In this document: positions 14,330-20,762 of the stretch, piece by piece
Layout: each line of letters opens with the position of its first letter
Position numbering within the stretch: the first letter of the stretch is position 1
Assembly (NCBI GenBank): GCA_002347475.1
Contig: DDXI01000148.1
Span: 1-23,047, forward strand
Source: Peptococcaceae bacterium UBA2264
GTDB taxonomy: Bacteria; Bacillota; Desulfitobacteriia; Desulfitobacteriales; Desulfitobacteriaceae
DNA: 23,047 nt
Direction: 5' to 3'
The notes under the pieces: generated by a model
Told to the model about the DNA's origin: nothing
Seen by the model: only the letters and a program-made list of their open reading frames with translations
The model's database searches: none
Made by a program: the position numbers and the translations under genes

Positions 14330-14381
14330 AGTGGGGCAGGTAATATAATTATATGGGCAGAATTATCTGCATTTTATAAGG

Positions 14382-14405
14382 GGACTCCTGAAATTTGAGG
14401 AGTCC
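14382..14405 (+). other. Hairpin after the tandem paralogues
   Basis: GGACTCCT (14382-14389) pairs perfectly with AGGAGTCC (14398-14405), with an 8-base loop. No T run follows. It lies 50 bases after the last gene and just before a better terminator. Confidence 0.5.
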
Positions 14406-14425
14406 AATAAGCAATATAATTCCAT

Positions 14426-14454
14426 GGGTGAAGAGATTCACCCTGTTTTTATTT
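14426..14454 (+). terminator. Rho-independent terminator, end of the element's operon
   Basis: GGGTGAA (14426-14432), loop GAGA, TTCACCC (14437-14443), then TGTTTTTATTT. It separates the TerS operon from the CWB2 gene. Confidence 0.85.
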
Positions 14455-14554
14455 GCCATTATTGCAGGATTACCCCTTATCAGTGACGAATTATGGAAGA
14501 GGAAGGAATAACCCTTTAGTAATTTAATAAATATTGAAAGAGAGGTAATAATTT

Positions 14555-15985
14555 ATGAGGTTTTTTACATCAAGTAAAATATCAGTTGGCTTATTAATAA
14601 TAGGTTTAGTCTTAGCTTTGGTCCCTCTAAATGCATTTGCGAATAATGAGGTAACCACTACACGGCTTTTCGGTACAGACAGAGTTGGAACAGCCATAGC
14701 TGTTTCAAGCACTGGATGGATGACCGCAGATACTGCAATTTTAGCGCCATCTGCGGACGCAAATTTAGTTGATGCATTGGCGGCAGCTCCGCTTGCTGGA
14801 AAAGTATCGCCAATTTTATTAACGGAAAAAAATGCACTCAACGCAACCACTAAAGCTGAGCTCCAAAGATTAGGCGTAACAAAAATTTTTGTAGTAGGTG
14901 CAATCAGTCAAACCGTTGTAGACCAATTAAATAGTATGAGTGGCATAACCGCTATAGTACTTAAGGGTGAAGATCGTACATCTACAGCTGCAGCTATCGC
15001 GTCCAGGCTTATTAACCCTGCGGGATCCTTTGTAGTAGGTTACGGAGCGCTAGCCGATGCCTTATCAGTAGCTTCTTATGCCGCAGCCAACAACTACTCA
15101 ATTTTAGTTGCTAATTCTGACGGGAGTCTTCCTGCTTCAGAGGTTCCTTATATGGGGGCTAGCATTAATATAATAGGCGGGCCTACTCTAGTGGCAGACA
15201 TTGCAGGATCAACTCGCTATTACGGAGCAGATCGTTTTGCAACTAATAAGGCTGTTCTTAATGCTTTTGTTTATAACTATGATAAAGTTTACGTTGCCAA
15301 TGGTACAAACGCTCATTTGGTGGATTCTCTCATAGCATCATCTCTTGCAGCTAAATCAGGAGCCCCTATTGTTCTGTGTGATGCTATTAATGTTGCGTCG
15401 GCAACTGATATTTACGCCAAACTTACCAGTAAAGCTATCGTAACCGCTCTCGGTGGTAGTACAGTAGTTTCTGAGGACATTCTTGCAAGGATCGCTTATA
15501 ATGTTACCCCTGTTGATGATTCGCTTGGAAACTCTAGACTTAATCCAGCTCCACTTAATACAACTAAAACGATAAGCGTAAAGGATTATTTTAACGATTA
15601 TACTGCACAAATTACAGTTAAGGAAATTATAAGAGGCTCTAAGGCTTGGGCAATGATTGAGGAAGCGAATATGTTCAATAGTCCCCCCCAGGATGGCTAC
15701 GAATATATTTTAGCTAAAATTAATTTTAATTTAGTAGATATTGCAAACGATAAAGCACTTAGTCTCAGTGGAATAAATTTCAAGCTAATATCTTCAGATG
15801 GAAAAGAATATGAATATTTAAGCGTGGTTGAACCTGATCCAAAACTTGATGCAAACCTCTATAAAGGCGCATCTAGTGAAGGGTGGGCACCCTATCAAGT
15901 TCGTACAGGTGACGTGTCACCTGCGCTGGTATATGGGCGCAACTATGACGGAACCGGCGGCGTTTGGTTTAAAGCTTATAAATAA
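14555..15985 (+). CDS. Secreted cell-wall-binding protein with CWB2 repeats
   Basis: 476 aa. A signal peptide (residues 1-29, KISVGLLIIGLVLALVPL, ending AFA-NN) directs export. Residues about 32-310 form three cell-wall-binding repeats of the CWB2 type, each with a conserved start (RLFGTDRVGTAIAVS; VLKGEDRTSTAAAIAS; RYYGADRFATNKAV) and GA/GG turns (VVGAISQTVV, NIIGGPTLV, TALGGSTVV). Such trimers of repeats anchor surface proteins of Clostridia to wall polymers. The C-terminal ~130 residues resemble a DUF4352/DUF5067-like Ig-type domain (ILAKINFNLVDI, then FKLISSDGKEYEYL). It has its own ribosome site (AGAGAGGT) and flanking terminators. It may be host-encoded or element cargo. Confidence 0.85.
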   Translation: MRFFTSSKISVGLLIIGLVLALVPLNAFANNEVTTTRLFGTDRVGTAIAVSSTGWMTADTAILAPSADANLVDALAAAPLAGKVSPILLTEKNALNATTKAELQRLGVTKIFVVGAISQTVVDQLNSMSGITAIVLKGEDRTSTAAAIASRLINPAGSFVVGYGALADALSVASYAAANNYSILVANSDGSLPASEVPYMGASINIIGGPTLVADIAGSTRYYGADRFATNKAVLNAFVYNYDKVYVANGTNAHLVDSLIASSLAAKSGAPIVLCDAINVASATDIYAKLTSKAIVTALGGSTVVSEDILARIAYNVTPVDDSLGNSRLNPAPLNTTKTISVKDYFNDYTAQITVKEIIRGSKAWAMIEEANMFNSPPQDGYEYILAKINFNLVDIANDKALSLSGINFKLISSDGKEYEYLSVVEPDPKLDANLYKGASSEGWAPYQVRTGDVSPALVYGRNYDGTGGVWFKAYK

Positions 15986-16076
15986 CTAGTTGTAGATAAT
16001 GACAAGCGATATGTTTTAAGTGCAATGAGCCCCCTCTAGAAATAGGGTGGGCTTATTATCCAAGTGGCTAAGAGAG

Positions 16077-16108
16077 GCCTGGGCTAAAGCTCAGGCTTTT
16101 TTTATTTG
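16077..16108 (+). terminator. Rho-independent terminator
   Basis: GCCTGGGC (16077-16084), loop TAAA, GCTCAGGC (16089-16096), followed by TTTTTTTATTT. A weaker hairpin (AGCCC/GGGCT, about 16028-16052) comes before it. It ends the CWB2 transcript. Confidence 0.8.
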
Positions 16109-16421
16109 CTTTTATATTGGGACGGCACAAAATTGTGATGCCTGAGTTTCCCTCAAAAAATCTGTGACCTCGATTGAATCTAGGGTGCTTTTATTTTCTC
16201 ACTCCACTTATGGATGCAGCTTGGCTGAAAGTAAAGTCAAGCTTTTCCCTCAAAACTGAGGACAAACAATTTTTACTTACCCCACTTTTGGGGACATCTG
16301 ATCCCAATTATCGGGTAAGTAAGATTAGTTCCGTTCTGACTCGGATATTTTTCCGAGTCCCAAACTTTCAGGACTGCTCTATATCTTTCTTATCCGATAT
16401 GTATTCCAGCAGGTCCCCAGG
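16109..16421. other. Non-coding stretch with hairpin
   Basis: No supportable gene; the only open frame here has no ribosome site and a low-complexity, Ser/Phe-rich product. A perfect hairpin GACTCGG/CCGAGTC is at 16338-16359. TTTCCCTCAAAA occurs twice, about 100 bases apart (near 16148 and 16246). It looks like decayed accessory DNA. Confidence 0.4.
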
Positions 16422-16598
16422 CTAGTAGTTTTCATATGATTCATGTTTGAACTCTCGCAATCCCTTAACGACAAGTTCTCGTATAGCTTCACTGCGGCTC
16501 TTCAAGTGATTTTCGTGCCAGTAATTTTCTATGTCTCTTATTAAGCCTTTTGGAAAAGTAACCAATAATTGAACGTTTACCTTTTTATCTACTATCAT
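16422..16598 (-). CDS. Ribbon-helix-helix (CopG/Arc-like) regulator
   Basis: 58 aa. The ATG is preceded by a perfect AGGAGG seven bases upstream. A beta-strand start (KKVNVQLLVTFP) followed by two helices (LIRDIENYWHENH; SRSEAIRELVVKGLREF) is the ribbon-helix-helix layout. SRSEAIREL is close to the typical CopG helix. It is divergent from an HTH gene and probably binds the palindromes in the shared promoter region, repressing itself and its neighbour. Similar small RHH proteins control plasmid copy number or act as antitoxins; no toxin is next to it. Confidence 0.8.
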   Translation of the reverse strand: MIVDKKVNVQLLVTFPKGLIRDIENYWHENHLKSRSEAIRELVVKGLREFKHESYENY

Positions 16599-16620
16599 TA
16601 AAATACCTCCTATGTCAATA

Positions 16621-16692
16621 ATTATAAGTTATATAACCTATATTGACAAGATAGCCTTTTATTGCTATATTGAACATATAAGTTATATAACT
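16621..16692. promoter_or_regulatory. Overlapping divergent promoters with duplicated palindromic operators
   Basis: Rightward promoter: TTGACA at 16643-16648, a 17-base spacer and TATATT at 16666-16671. Leftward promoter: TTGTCA (16649-16644), a 17-base spacer and TATAAT (16626-16621), so the two -35 boxes overlap. The 15-mer TATAAGTTATATAAC occurs twice, at 16623-16637 and 16677-16691, each containing the palindrome GTTATATAAC. One copy covers the leftward -10 region and the other the rightward start region. Confidence 0.8.
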
Positions 16693-16718
16693 AATATTAA
16701 TGAAGGAGGAAGAGAAAA

Positions 16719-16922
16719 ATGAAACTAACTTTAAGGGTGGTCCGGGAATGTCAGGATTATACTATTGGGGAAGTAGCAGAACATTGCGGAGTAACAGCTG
16801 AGGAAATGGAGGGCTATGAGAAGGGGATCAAAGACACACCGTTAAGCATAGGCGTAAGGTTGTCGAGGCTGTACGGTATCCCTATGGATTACATAGACTG
16901 GGAGGCAGAGCAGGCTGTTTGA
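16719..16922 (+). CDS. XRE-family HTH protein
   Basis: 67 aa. A compact helix-turn-helix of the Cro/CI type: YTIGEVAEHCGVTAEEMEGY (residues 14-33) for helices 2-3, then IGVRLSRLYGIPMDYIDW. This is the usual layout of small phage and plasmid regulators. The start follows GGAGG by ten bases. It is expressed from the rightward promoter of the shared region and is paired with the RHH gene, giving a two-regulator switch. Confidence 0.8.
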   Translation: MKLTLRVVRECQDYTIGEVAEHCGVTAEEMEGYEKGIKDTPLSIGVRLSRLYGIPMDYIDWEAEQAV

Positions 16923-16923
16923 G

Positions 16924-16978
16924 TTCTTACCAGGATTTAGGTAGCAATGTAACCAACGTAACCACGTAAGAAGTACGT
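16924..16978. repeat. Short tandem GTAAC motifs
   Basis: GTAACCAAC (16949-16957), GTAACCAC (16958-16965) and GTAAGAA (16966-16972) follow one another. TTCTTAC at 16924-16930 is the inverse of the last. The nearby AAGTACGTTT also occurs at about 6196-6205, next to the candidate origin. It could be a remnant of another replicon or regulator site. Confidence 0.35.
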
Positions 16979-17025
16979 TTGGGGAAAAATAACATCGAGC
17001 AGGGAAATATTTTATATTGTTTTGG

Positions 17026-17060
17026 AAATAGAAAACCCCCAGCCGTTTTGGTTGGGGGTT
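17026..17060 (-). terminator. Rho-independent terminator for the membrane protein gene
   Basis: AACCCCCAGCC (17034-17044) pairs with GGTTGGGGGTT (17050-17060). On the minus strand it is followed by a T-rich run (TTTTCTATTT). It lies 17 bases beyond the stop of the leftward gene. Confidence 0.85.
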
Positions 17061-17076
17061 AGTTTATTATGGCATA

Positions 17077-17733
17077 TTAATTTATCTGCAATATTTGAAC
17101 ATTAATTTGAGGTATACTTAACTCCGATCCCATAATTGTAGTATAAGTTAACAAACCATTTGCTGTTCCCCAAAAAGTAATTACGTCATCTTCAAGTACC
17201 CTACTGGAAATAATGTTTTTATCATATTGGATGAACACAGTGTCTTCATAAAAATCATATTCGTTTTTCGTTATATTTACACGGAGGGCTACACTGTTAC
17301 CGCTTTCTTGAACCTGGATAACCTGACCGGTATATGTAACTTTAACTCCTTTGTATGAATCCGGGTTTCTGGCTAAATCTTTATAGGGAATAAACCTGGC
17401 TTCTGATTTAAGGTTAGCAAGTTCCTGAGCCGCAGCAGTTGCTTTTGCATCTGCTACTTGCTTGGCTTTCTGTTCGGTGGCGACTTTCTCTTGTTCAATT
17501 TGCTCAGCAGTTTTAGTCTGGACCACAGATGTTGTGGTTTGAGCGGTACTCGTTGAGGCCGTTTTGCTTGTTGTATCGCTCATACTAACTGCCACAATGA
17601 ATAATACAAAACATATACCGGAACCAATAGCCCATTTTTTGGCTTTTCCCGACTTTTTAACAGCCGAAACAATCACCATAATAGTACAAACTAAAAAACC
17701 AAGTATTGAAAGAGTTCCCAACAATGCATCCAT
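17077..17733 (-). CDS. Membrane-anchored protein with C-terminal OB-like domain
   Basis: 218 aa. Two transmembrane segments (residues about 5-24, LGTLSILGFLVCTIMVIV, and 34-50, WAIGSGICFVLFIVAV) are followed by a Ser/Thr-rich linker (51-75) and a charged Ala/Lys/Gln coiled coil (76-110). The globular C-terminus (about 112-218, with PDSYKGVKVTYTGQVIQV and later VFIQYDK) has the spacing of a small beta-barrel of the tRNA_anti/OB type found in many secreted Gram-positive and phage proteins. The start has GGAGA upstream. Function unknown; the domain should lie outside the cell. Confidence 0.75.
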   Translation of the reverse strand: MDALLGTLSILGFLVCTIMVIVSAVKKSGKAKKWAIGSGICFVLFIVAVSMSDTTSKTASTSTAQTTTSVVQTKTAEQIEQEKVATEQKAKQVADAKATAAAQELANLKSEARFIPYKDLARNPDSYKGVKVTYTGQVIQVQESGNSVALRVNITKNEYDFYEDTVFIQYDKNIISSRVLEDDVITFWGTANGLLTYTTIMGSELSIPQINVQILQIN

Positions 17734-18027
17734 TTAAAACATCTCCTTTATTATTTTGGGACCACATTACAATTTTACCATAGATAAATGGGATTTCCTA
17801 CTTTTCAACATTATTACATAAAAAAATGGTATAACCTATACCCCCGGATAATATAAAAAATGATATACCCAGTAGGGGTATATCATTAAATTATACTACT
17901 ATCATACTACTACGCGGGTAATTATTAATGATTTTCAATGATATTAGTTAATTCATTACAAACAAAAAACCCGCTTGAAATAAGGCTTTCTGAGTCTCAG
18001 CGATACTTGGTAATTTATACCCCTGCT
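17734..18027. other. Non-coding region with hairpins
   Basis: No gene seen. TGATATACCC (17861-17870) pairs perfectly with GGGTATATCA (17876-17885); on the minus strand it is followed by TTTTTTATATT, so it could terminate leftward transcription. GGTATA-ACC-TATACC at about 17828-17842 is an operator-like inverted repeat in front of the membrane-protein gene. Confidence 0.45.
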
Positions 18028-18074
18028 AACTCTTAATCGGCAGGTCCTGGGTTCGAATCCCCGGTGGCGCACCA
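18028..18074 (+). pseudogene. tRNA-Lys(CUU) 3' fragment (attachment-site remnant)
   Basis: The anticodon loop CTCTTAA, stem TCGGC, variable loop, T arm with TTCGAAT and acceptor 3' strand ending GCGCACCA are present. There is no GCGCCAC acceptor 5' strand upstream, and the T stem has one mismatch. This is therefore an orphan tRNA 3' end, as left by an element inserted into tRNA-Lys. A tyrosine integrase remnant lies 170 bases further right. Confidence 0.7.
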
Positions 18075-18087
18075 AAAAAGTTATAAG

Positions 18088-18115
18088 CCCGCAAGTTATT
18101 GCGGGTTTTATATTT
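18088..18115 (+). terminator. Rho-independent terminator after the tRNA fragment
   Basis: CCCGCAA (18088-18094), loop GTTA, TTGCGGG (18099-18105), then TTTTATATTT. Probably the original terminator of the tRNA-Lys gene. Confidence 0.8.
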
Positions 18116-18242
18116 ATACATATAGTTGCATAAATATAAAAATTAGGACATTTTGGGGACAGTATACTCAAAATTATACTAAACTAAACTTAACTATGCG
18201 ATCCAATATACAACGGAAGACAGGTTTTTAGGCCAGCTTTTT

Positions 18243-18368
18243 TTATATGGTCAAAAGATTTTCTAATTTCTGAGCGGCTTTTTTATCTGCACTCTGAAGA
18301 GCATGTGCGTAAATATCGGCTATGATAGTAATCGAGGAATGACCTAAACGGCTGGATAAAATGAACCT
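18243..18368 (-). pseudogene. C-terminal remnant of a second tyrosine integrase
   Basis: About 40 codons up to a TAA stop. The translation contains SSRLGHSSITIIADIYAHAL, with the catalytic His (LGH) and the nucleophile Tyr (DIYAHA), and a family-like tail (KKAAQKLENLL). Nothing upstream continues the frame, so the rest of the gene has been lost. The sequence differs clearly from the intact integrase at the left end. Its position next to the tRNA-Lys fragment indicates another element that used that site. Confidence 0.8.
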
Positions 18369-18726
18369 GTACAAAAGGAACGGCACGCTGGGCAGTTTGA
18401 ACCGGATCTCTCTCTCAAGCTAAGCATGTAAAAAGACTTAGCTTGGCTATAATTAAAACGTTGGTTGAAACTCCGACAAGGCTAATTGTTACTGCTGAGT
18501 TCAGATGTCCGTAGATTGAAAAATTAACTGTCCATCAATTACCGAAAAAATTATCGCAGCAATGACTATTGTCCGTTTATCAGTCAGTCTATTGAGTAAG
18601 AGGATTGTCTATATGGTAAACAGTTAAAACACGAGCTTTTTTCCCAAAGGGCGAACAACACTTTCAGATTCACTGGAATCATTGGGGCGAATATAATTAA
18701 TAGATAACTGAAAATTCAGAAAAGTA
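18369..18726. other. Non-coding stretch, decayed
   Basis: No gene supported. A perfect 9-pair hairpin (CAAGCTAAG 18416-18424 with CTTAGCTTG 18437-18445) is the only structure seen. It probably contains the degraded body of the lost element. Confidence 0.35.
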
Positions 18727-18755
18727 TTGAAGTTTATACATGTTTATAATAAACT
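18727..18755 (+). promoter_or_regulatory. Promoter, copy 1 riboswitch locus
   Basis: TTGAAG (18727-18732), 17 bases, TAAACT (18750-18755). It aligns with the promoter of the second copy at 20554-20582 but matches the consensus less well. Confidence 0.4.
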
Positions 18756-18777
18756 TGAAACAATAGAAAAATTTATC

Positions 18778-18863
18778 ATAGGGAGCGATGAATGCAGGGA
18801 TGTATTTGGACGCTTATCCCTGTAATGAGCGAACAGCGTAACCGGCCAATAAGGTCGGTTTTT
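18778..18863 (+). promoter_or_regulatory. Cyclic-di-GMP-II riboswitch with intrinsic terminator, copy 1 (weak P1)
   Basis: The core matches class II c-di-GMP aptamers: GGGAGCGATGAATG, a GCAGGGA/TCCCTGT stem, TTTGGACGCT and the pseudoknot partner AGCGTAACC. The expression platform is ACCGGCC (18841-18847) with GGTCGGT (18853-18859) and a T run. P1, formed in copy 2 by GTC-GG/CC-GAC, is reduced here to about two pairs. Ligand-dependent disruption of the terminator should therefore be impaired. It precedes a broken gene. Confidence 0.82.
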
Positions 18864-18887
18864 GTGTTTTAAAAGGAAGGAGGTAAA

Positions 18888-19826
18888 TTGATAAGTCACC
18901 TTCAAAAACGGATAATTAAGCTGCTCTGTGGTAGCGAAGCTGCATATATCGTCCAGCAAACAAGCGATAGCGGCTATATTATGTCCGGTTATTCCAGTTC
19001 GAATAGTGGAGATGTAACCGGAAACCACGGCGATATGGATTACTGGGTTGTGAAACTTTATAGTAACGGAGAAATAGAATGGTAAAAGTGCCTTGGTGGA
19101 AGCGGTAGCGAATTTGGATATGGAGGTATCGCGGGAGCCCTTCACTTCGGCGGTGAACACAGTATTCAGCAGACAAGCGACGGAGGATATATATTTACAG
19201 GTTATTCTAATTCTACTGATGGCGATGTTCCCGGAAACTACGGGAGTTATGATTACTGGGTAGTGAAAATGGAGAGCAGCGGAGAAATATCCTGGAGCAA
19301 AAACCTCGGTGGAAGCGGTTATGACAATGCCACAAACATTCGGCAAACAAGTGATGGGGGATACGTAATAGGCGGTTTTTCTAATTCAAATAACGGTGAT
19401 GTTCCCGGAAACCATGGCGGTTATGATTTCTGGATTGTGAAATTGTATTCAGAAACGGAAACAGGCAATTATGCTTTTGATGGATTTTCCAAGCCCATTG
19501 ACATGGATGGTATAGTAAACGTAGTTAAAGCAGGCAGTGCTGTTCCGATCAAATTCAGTTTGGGTGGAGATATGGGGCTTGATATTTTTGCAGAAGGATA
19601 TCCCAAATCGTTCCGGGTGGCTGGTTTTGAAGTGGGCTCTGAATTTGACAACATTGAAGAAATCATATCAACTGGAAATAGTGGATTATCCTATGATTCT
19701 GATTCAGGCCAGCATATCTATGTATGGCAGACTAATAAATCCTGGGCTGGAAACTGTAGGCAATTGAGTATTGAATTTGCTGATGGAACAGAGGCACCTT
19801 TGGTCAATTTCAGATTCAGCAAGTAA
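18888..19826 (+). pseudogene. Decayed repeat-domain surface protein with PxKF C-terminus
   Basis: Reads in one frame from a TTG behind AAGGAGG to the stop at 19826, broken by a single TAA at 19083-19085. The paralogue has CAA at that spot (EWQKC), so one C-to-T change explains it. There is no signal peptide: the 5' end of the gene, present in the copy at 20763, is missing. Three ~58-aa repeats are left (pattern IQQTSDGGY, SGY or TGYSNS, GDVPGNHG, DYWVVKL). The last ~120 residues are a PxKF-type domain (GIVNVVKAGSAVPIKFSLGG, then NKSWAGNCRQL). The product would have been extracellular and under c-di-GMP control. Confidence 0.82.
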
Positions 19827-20149
19827 CTCCTGGCTAATTAAAGATTCTATGATAGAAGTTGGGGCGAGGTATAATTACTTTGCTCCGACTTCTCACATGA
19901 GCATTACTGGATATTCATAATACTTTTGGTACAATACAATAGTGCTTTTGGCACTTCCGGAAAGCCCTTACAATCGGTAAGATAAGGTCAACAGAACACC
20001 TCCTATCCGCCTTTTAGTCGAATCATCCTTTCCTGCATCCCGCCTGTTACACAGGCGGATTTTTTTGCCTCCATTTACTCCAGCAACTTGTCCAGACTGA
20101 CTTCACTTCCTATGATTTGCAAATCAGGGCCATTATTGATGGATATTAA
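19827..20149. other. Intergenic region with hairpin and terminator
   Basis: A 12-pair imperfect hairpin (19854-19865 with 19882-19893) follows the pseudogene but has no T run. A clear terminator is at 20040-20066: CCGCCTGT, loop TAC, ACAGGCGG (20051-20058), then ATTTTTTT. No gene is seen. Confidence 0.55.
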
Positions 20150-20527
20150 ACAAAGGAACTGGATAGTATCAGGATAACAGACTTTAATCTTTTGAATAAA
20201 CGGCTAAAGGATCAAGATCCATACTTTGTTGATGATGTTTTTTATTTAGTCAGATAGCATAAATTCTATCCGGATCTGGAAGAAATTCATATTGCCAGTA
20301 GTTGTGACTTTGCTAAATAACGGGGTCCACCCCAGTGTCGAAGTCCTGGGTGGGGAGGGTGCAGCCCAACAGTATTTAGTGGATTTAATTAATGATATTT
20401 TAGACAATGAGGATGCTGATGGCGCAGTCATTATGAATGGCTGCGGGTCCTGGATCCTTCCACCAGCGAGTTTGGGATTTAATTGGACTTGGCGCTGGAA
20501 GGACTGGATGAGGATGATTTTGAATAA
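20150..20527 (+). pseudogene. Broken unrecognised gene
   Basis: Coding-like fragments in two frames: RITDFNLLNKRLKDQDPYFV (within 20150-20257), then TLLNNGVHPSVEVLGGEGAA and QQYLVDLINDILDNEDADG (within 20292-20440). The tail returns to the first frame (LDPSTSEFGI, a TAA, then LDLALEGLDEDDFE, stop at 20525-20527). At least one frameshift and two stops interrupt it. I do not recognise the family. It sits between the two c-di-GMP loci. Confidence 0.45.
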
Positions 20528-20553
20528 ATAATTTTTGAAATATCAGAATAGTA

Positions 20554-20582
20554 TTGAAATTCATACTTATTCAATATAAAAT
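20554..20582 (+). promoter_or_regulatory. Promoter, copy 2 riboswitch locus
   Basis: TTGAAA (20554-20559), 17-base spacer, TAAAAT (20577-20582), about 20 bases before the aptamer. The sequence around it is shared with copy 1, so the promoter was part of the duplication. Confidence 0.55.
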
Positions 20583-20603
20583 TACTAAAAGAATAATTTA
20601 CCA

Positions 20604-20692
20604 GTCAGGAAGCGATGATTACGGGGGTGTATTTGGACGCTTATCCTTCGTAATGAGCTAGTAGCGTAACCGACCAGACAAGGTCGGTTTTT
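20604..20692 (+). promoter_or_regulatory. Cyclic-di-GMP-II riboswitch with intrinsic terminator, copy 2
   Basis: P1 forms from GTC (20604-20606) and GG (20608-20609) with CC-GAC (20670-20674). Inside are GAAGCGATGA, an ATTACG/CGTAAT stem, TTTGGACGCT and AGCTAGTAGCGTAACCGACC, with ACGCT/AGCGT as pseudoknot. The 3' half closely follows the Clostridium class II aptamer as I remember it. The terminator uses ACCGACC (20669-20675) with GGTCGGT (20682-20688) plus a T run. P1 and the terminator share CCGAC, so c-di-GMP binding should prevent termination (an ON switch). It controls the 614-aa surface protein 70 bases downstream. Confidence 0.88.
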
Positions 20693-20762
20693 GTGCTTTT
20701 TAATTAAATATGACGAAATCCTAAAATGTTAAAATATGAAGAGGAGAGGGTGTATAAGCAAT

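Noticed and set aside
16174..16425. 83-aa plus-strand ORF
   Set aside because: No ribosome site, composition unlike a protein, and it runs across a hairpin and into the end of the RHH gene.
17034..17060. CCGTTTTGG as a possible copy of the tRNA-Trp attachment core
   Set aside because: The match is short and lies in the loop of a terminator hairpin. The surrounding tRNA sequence is absent.
17956..18171. 71-aa minus-strand ORF across the tRNA fragment
   Set aside because: It contains RHRGFEPRTCRL, the well-known false translation of tRNA antisense sequence.
18744..19346. 200-aa minus-strand ORF and similar minus-strand ORFs at 20949-21422 and 21474-21908
   Set aside because: They mirror the repeat-protein genes on the plus strand. 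Their repetitive sequence simply reflects the repeats, and they have no ribosome sites.
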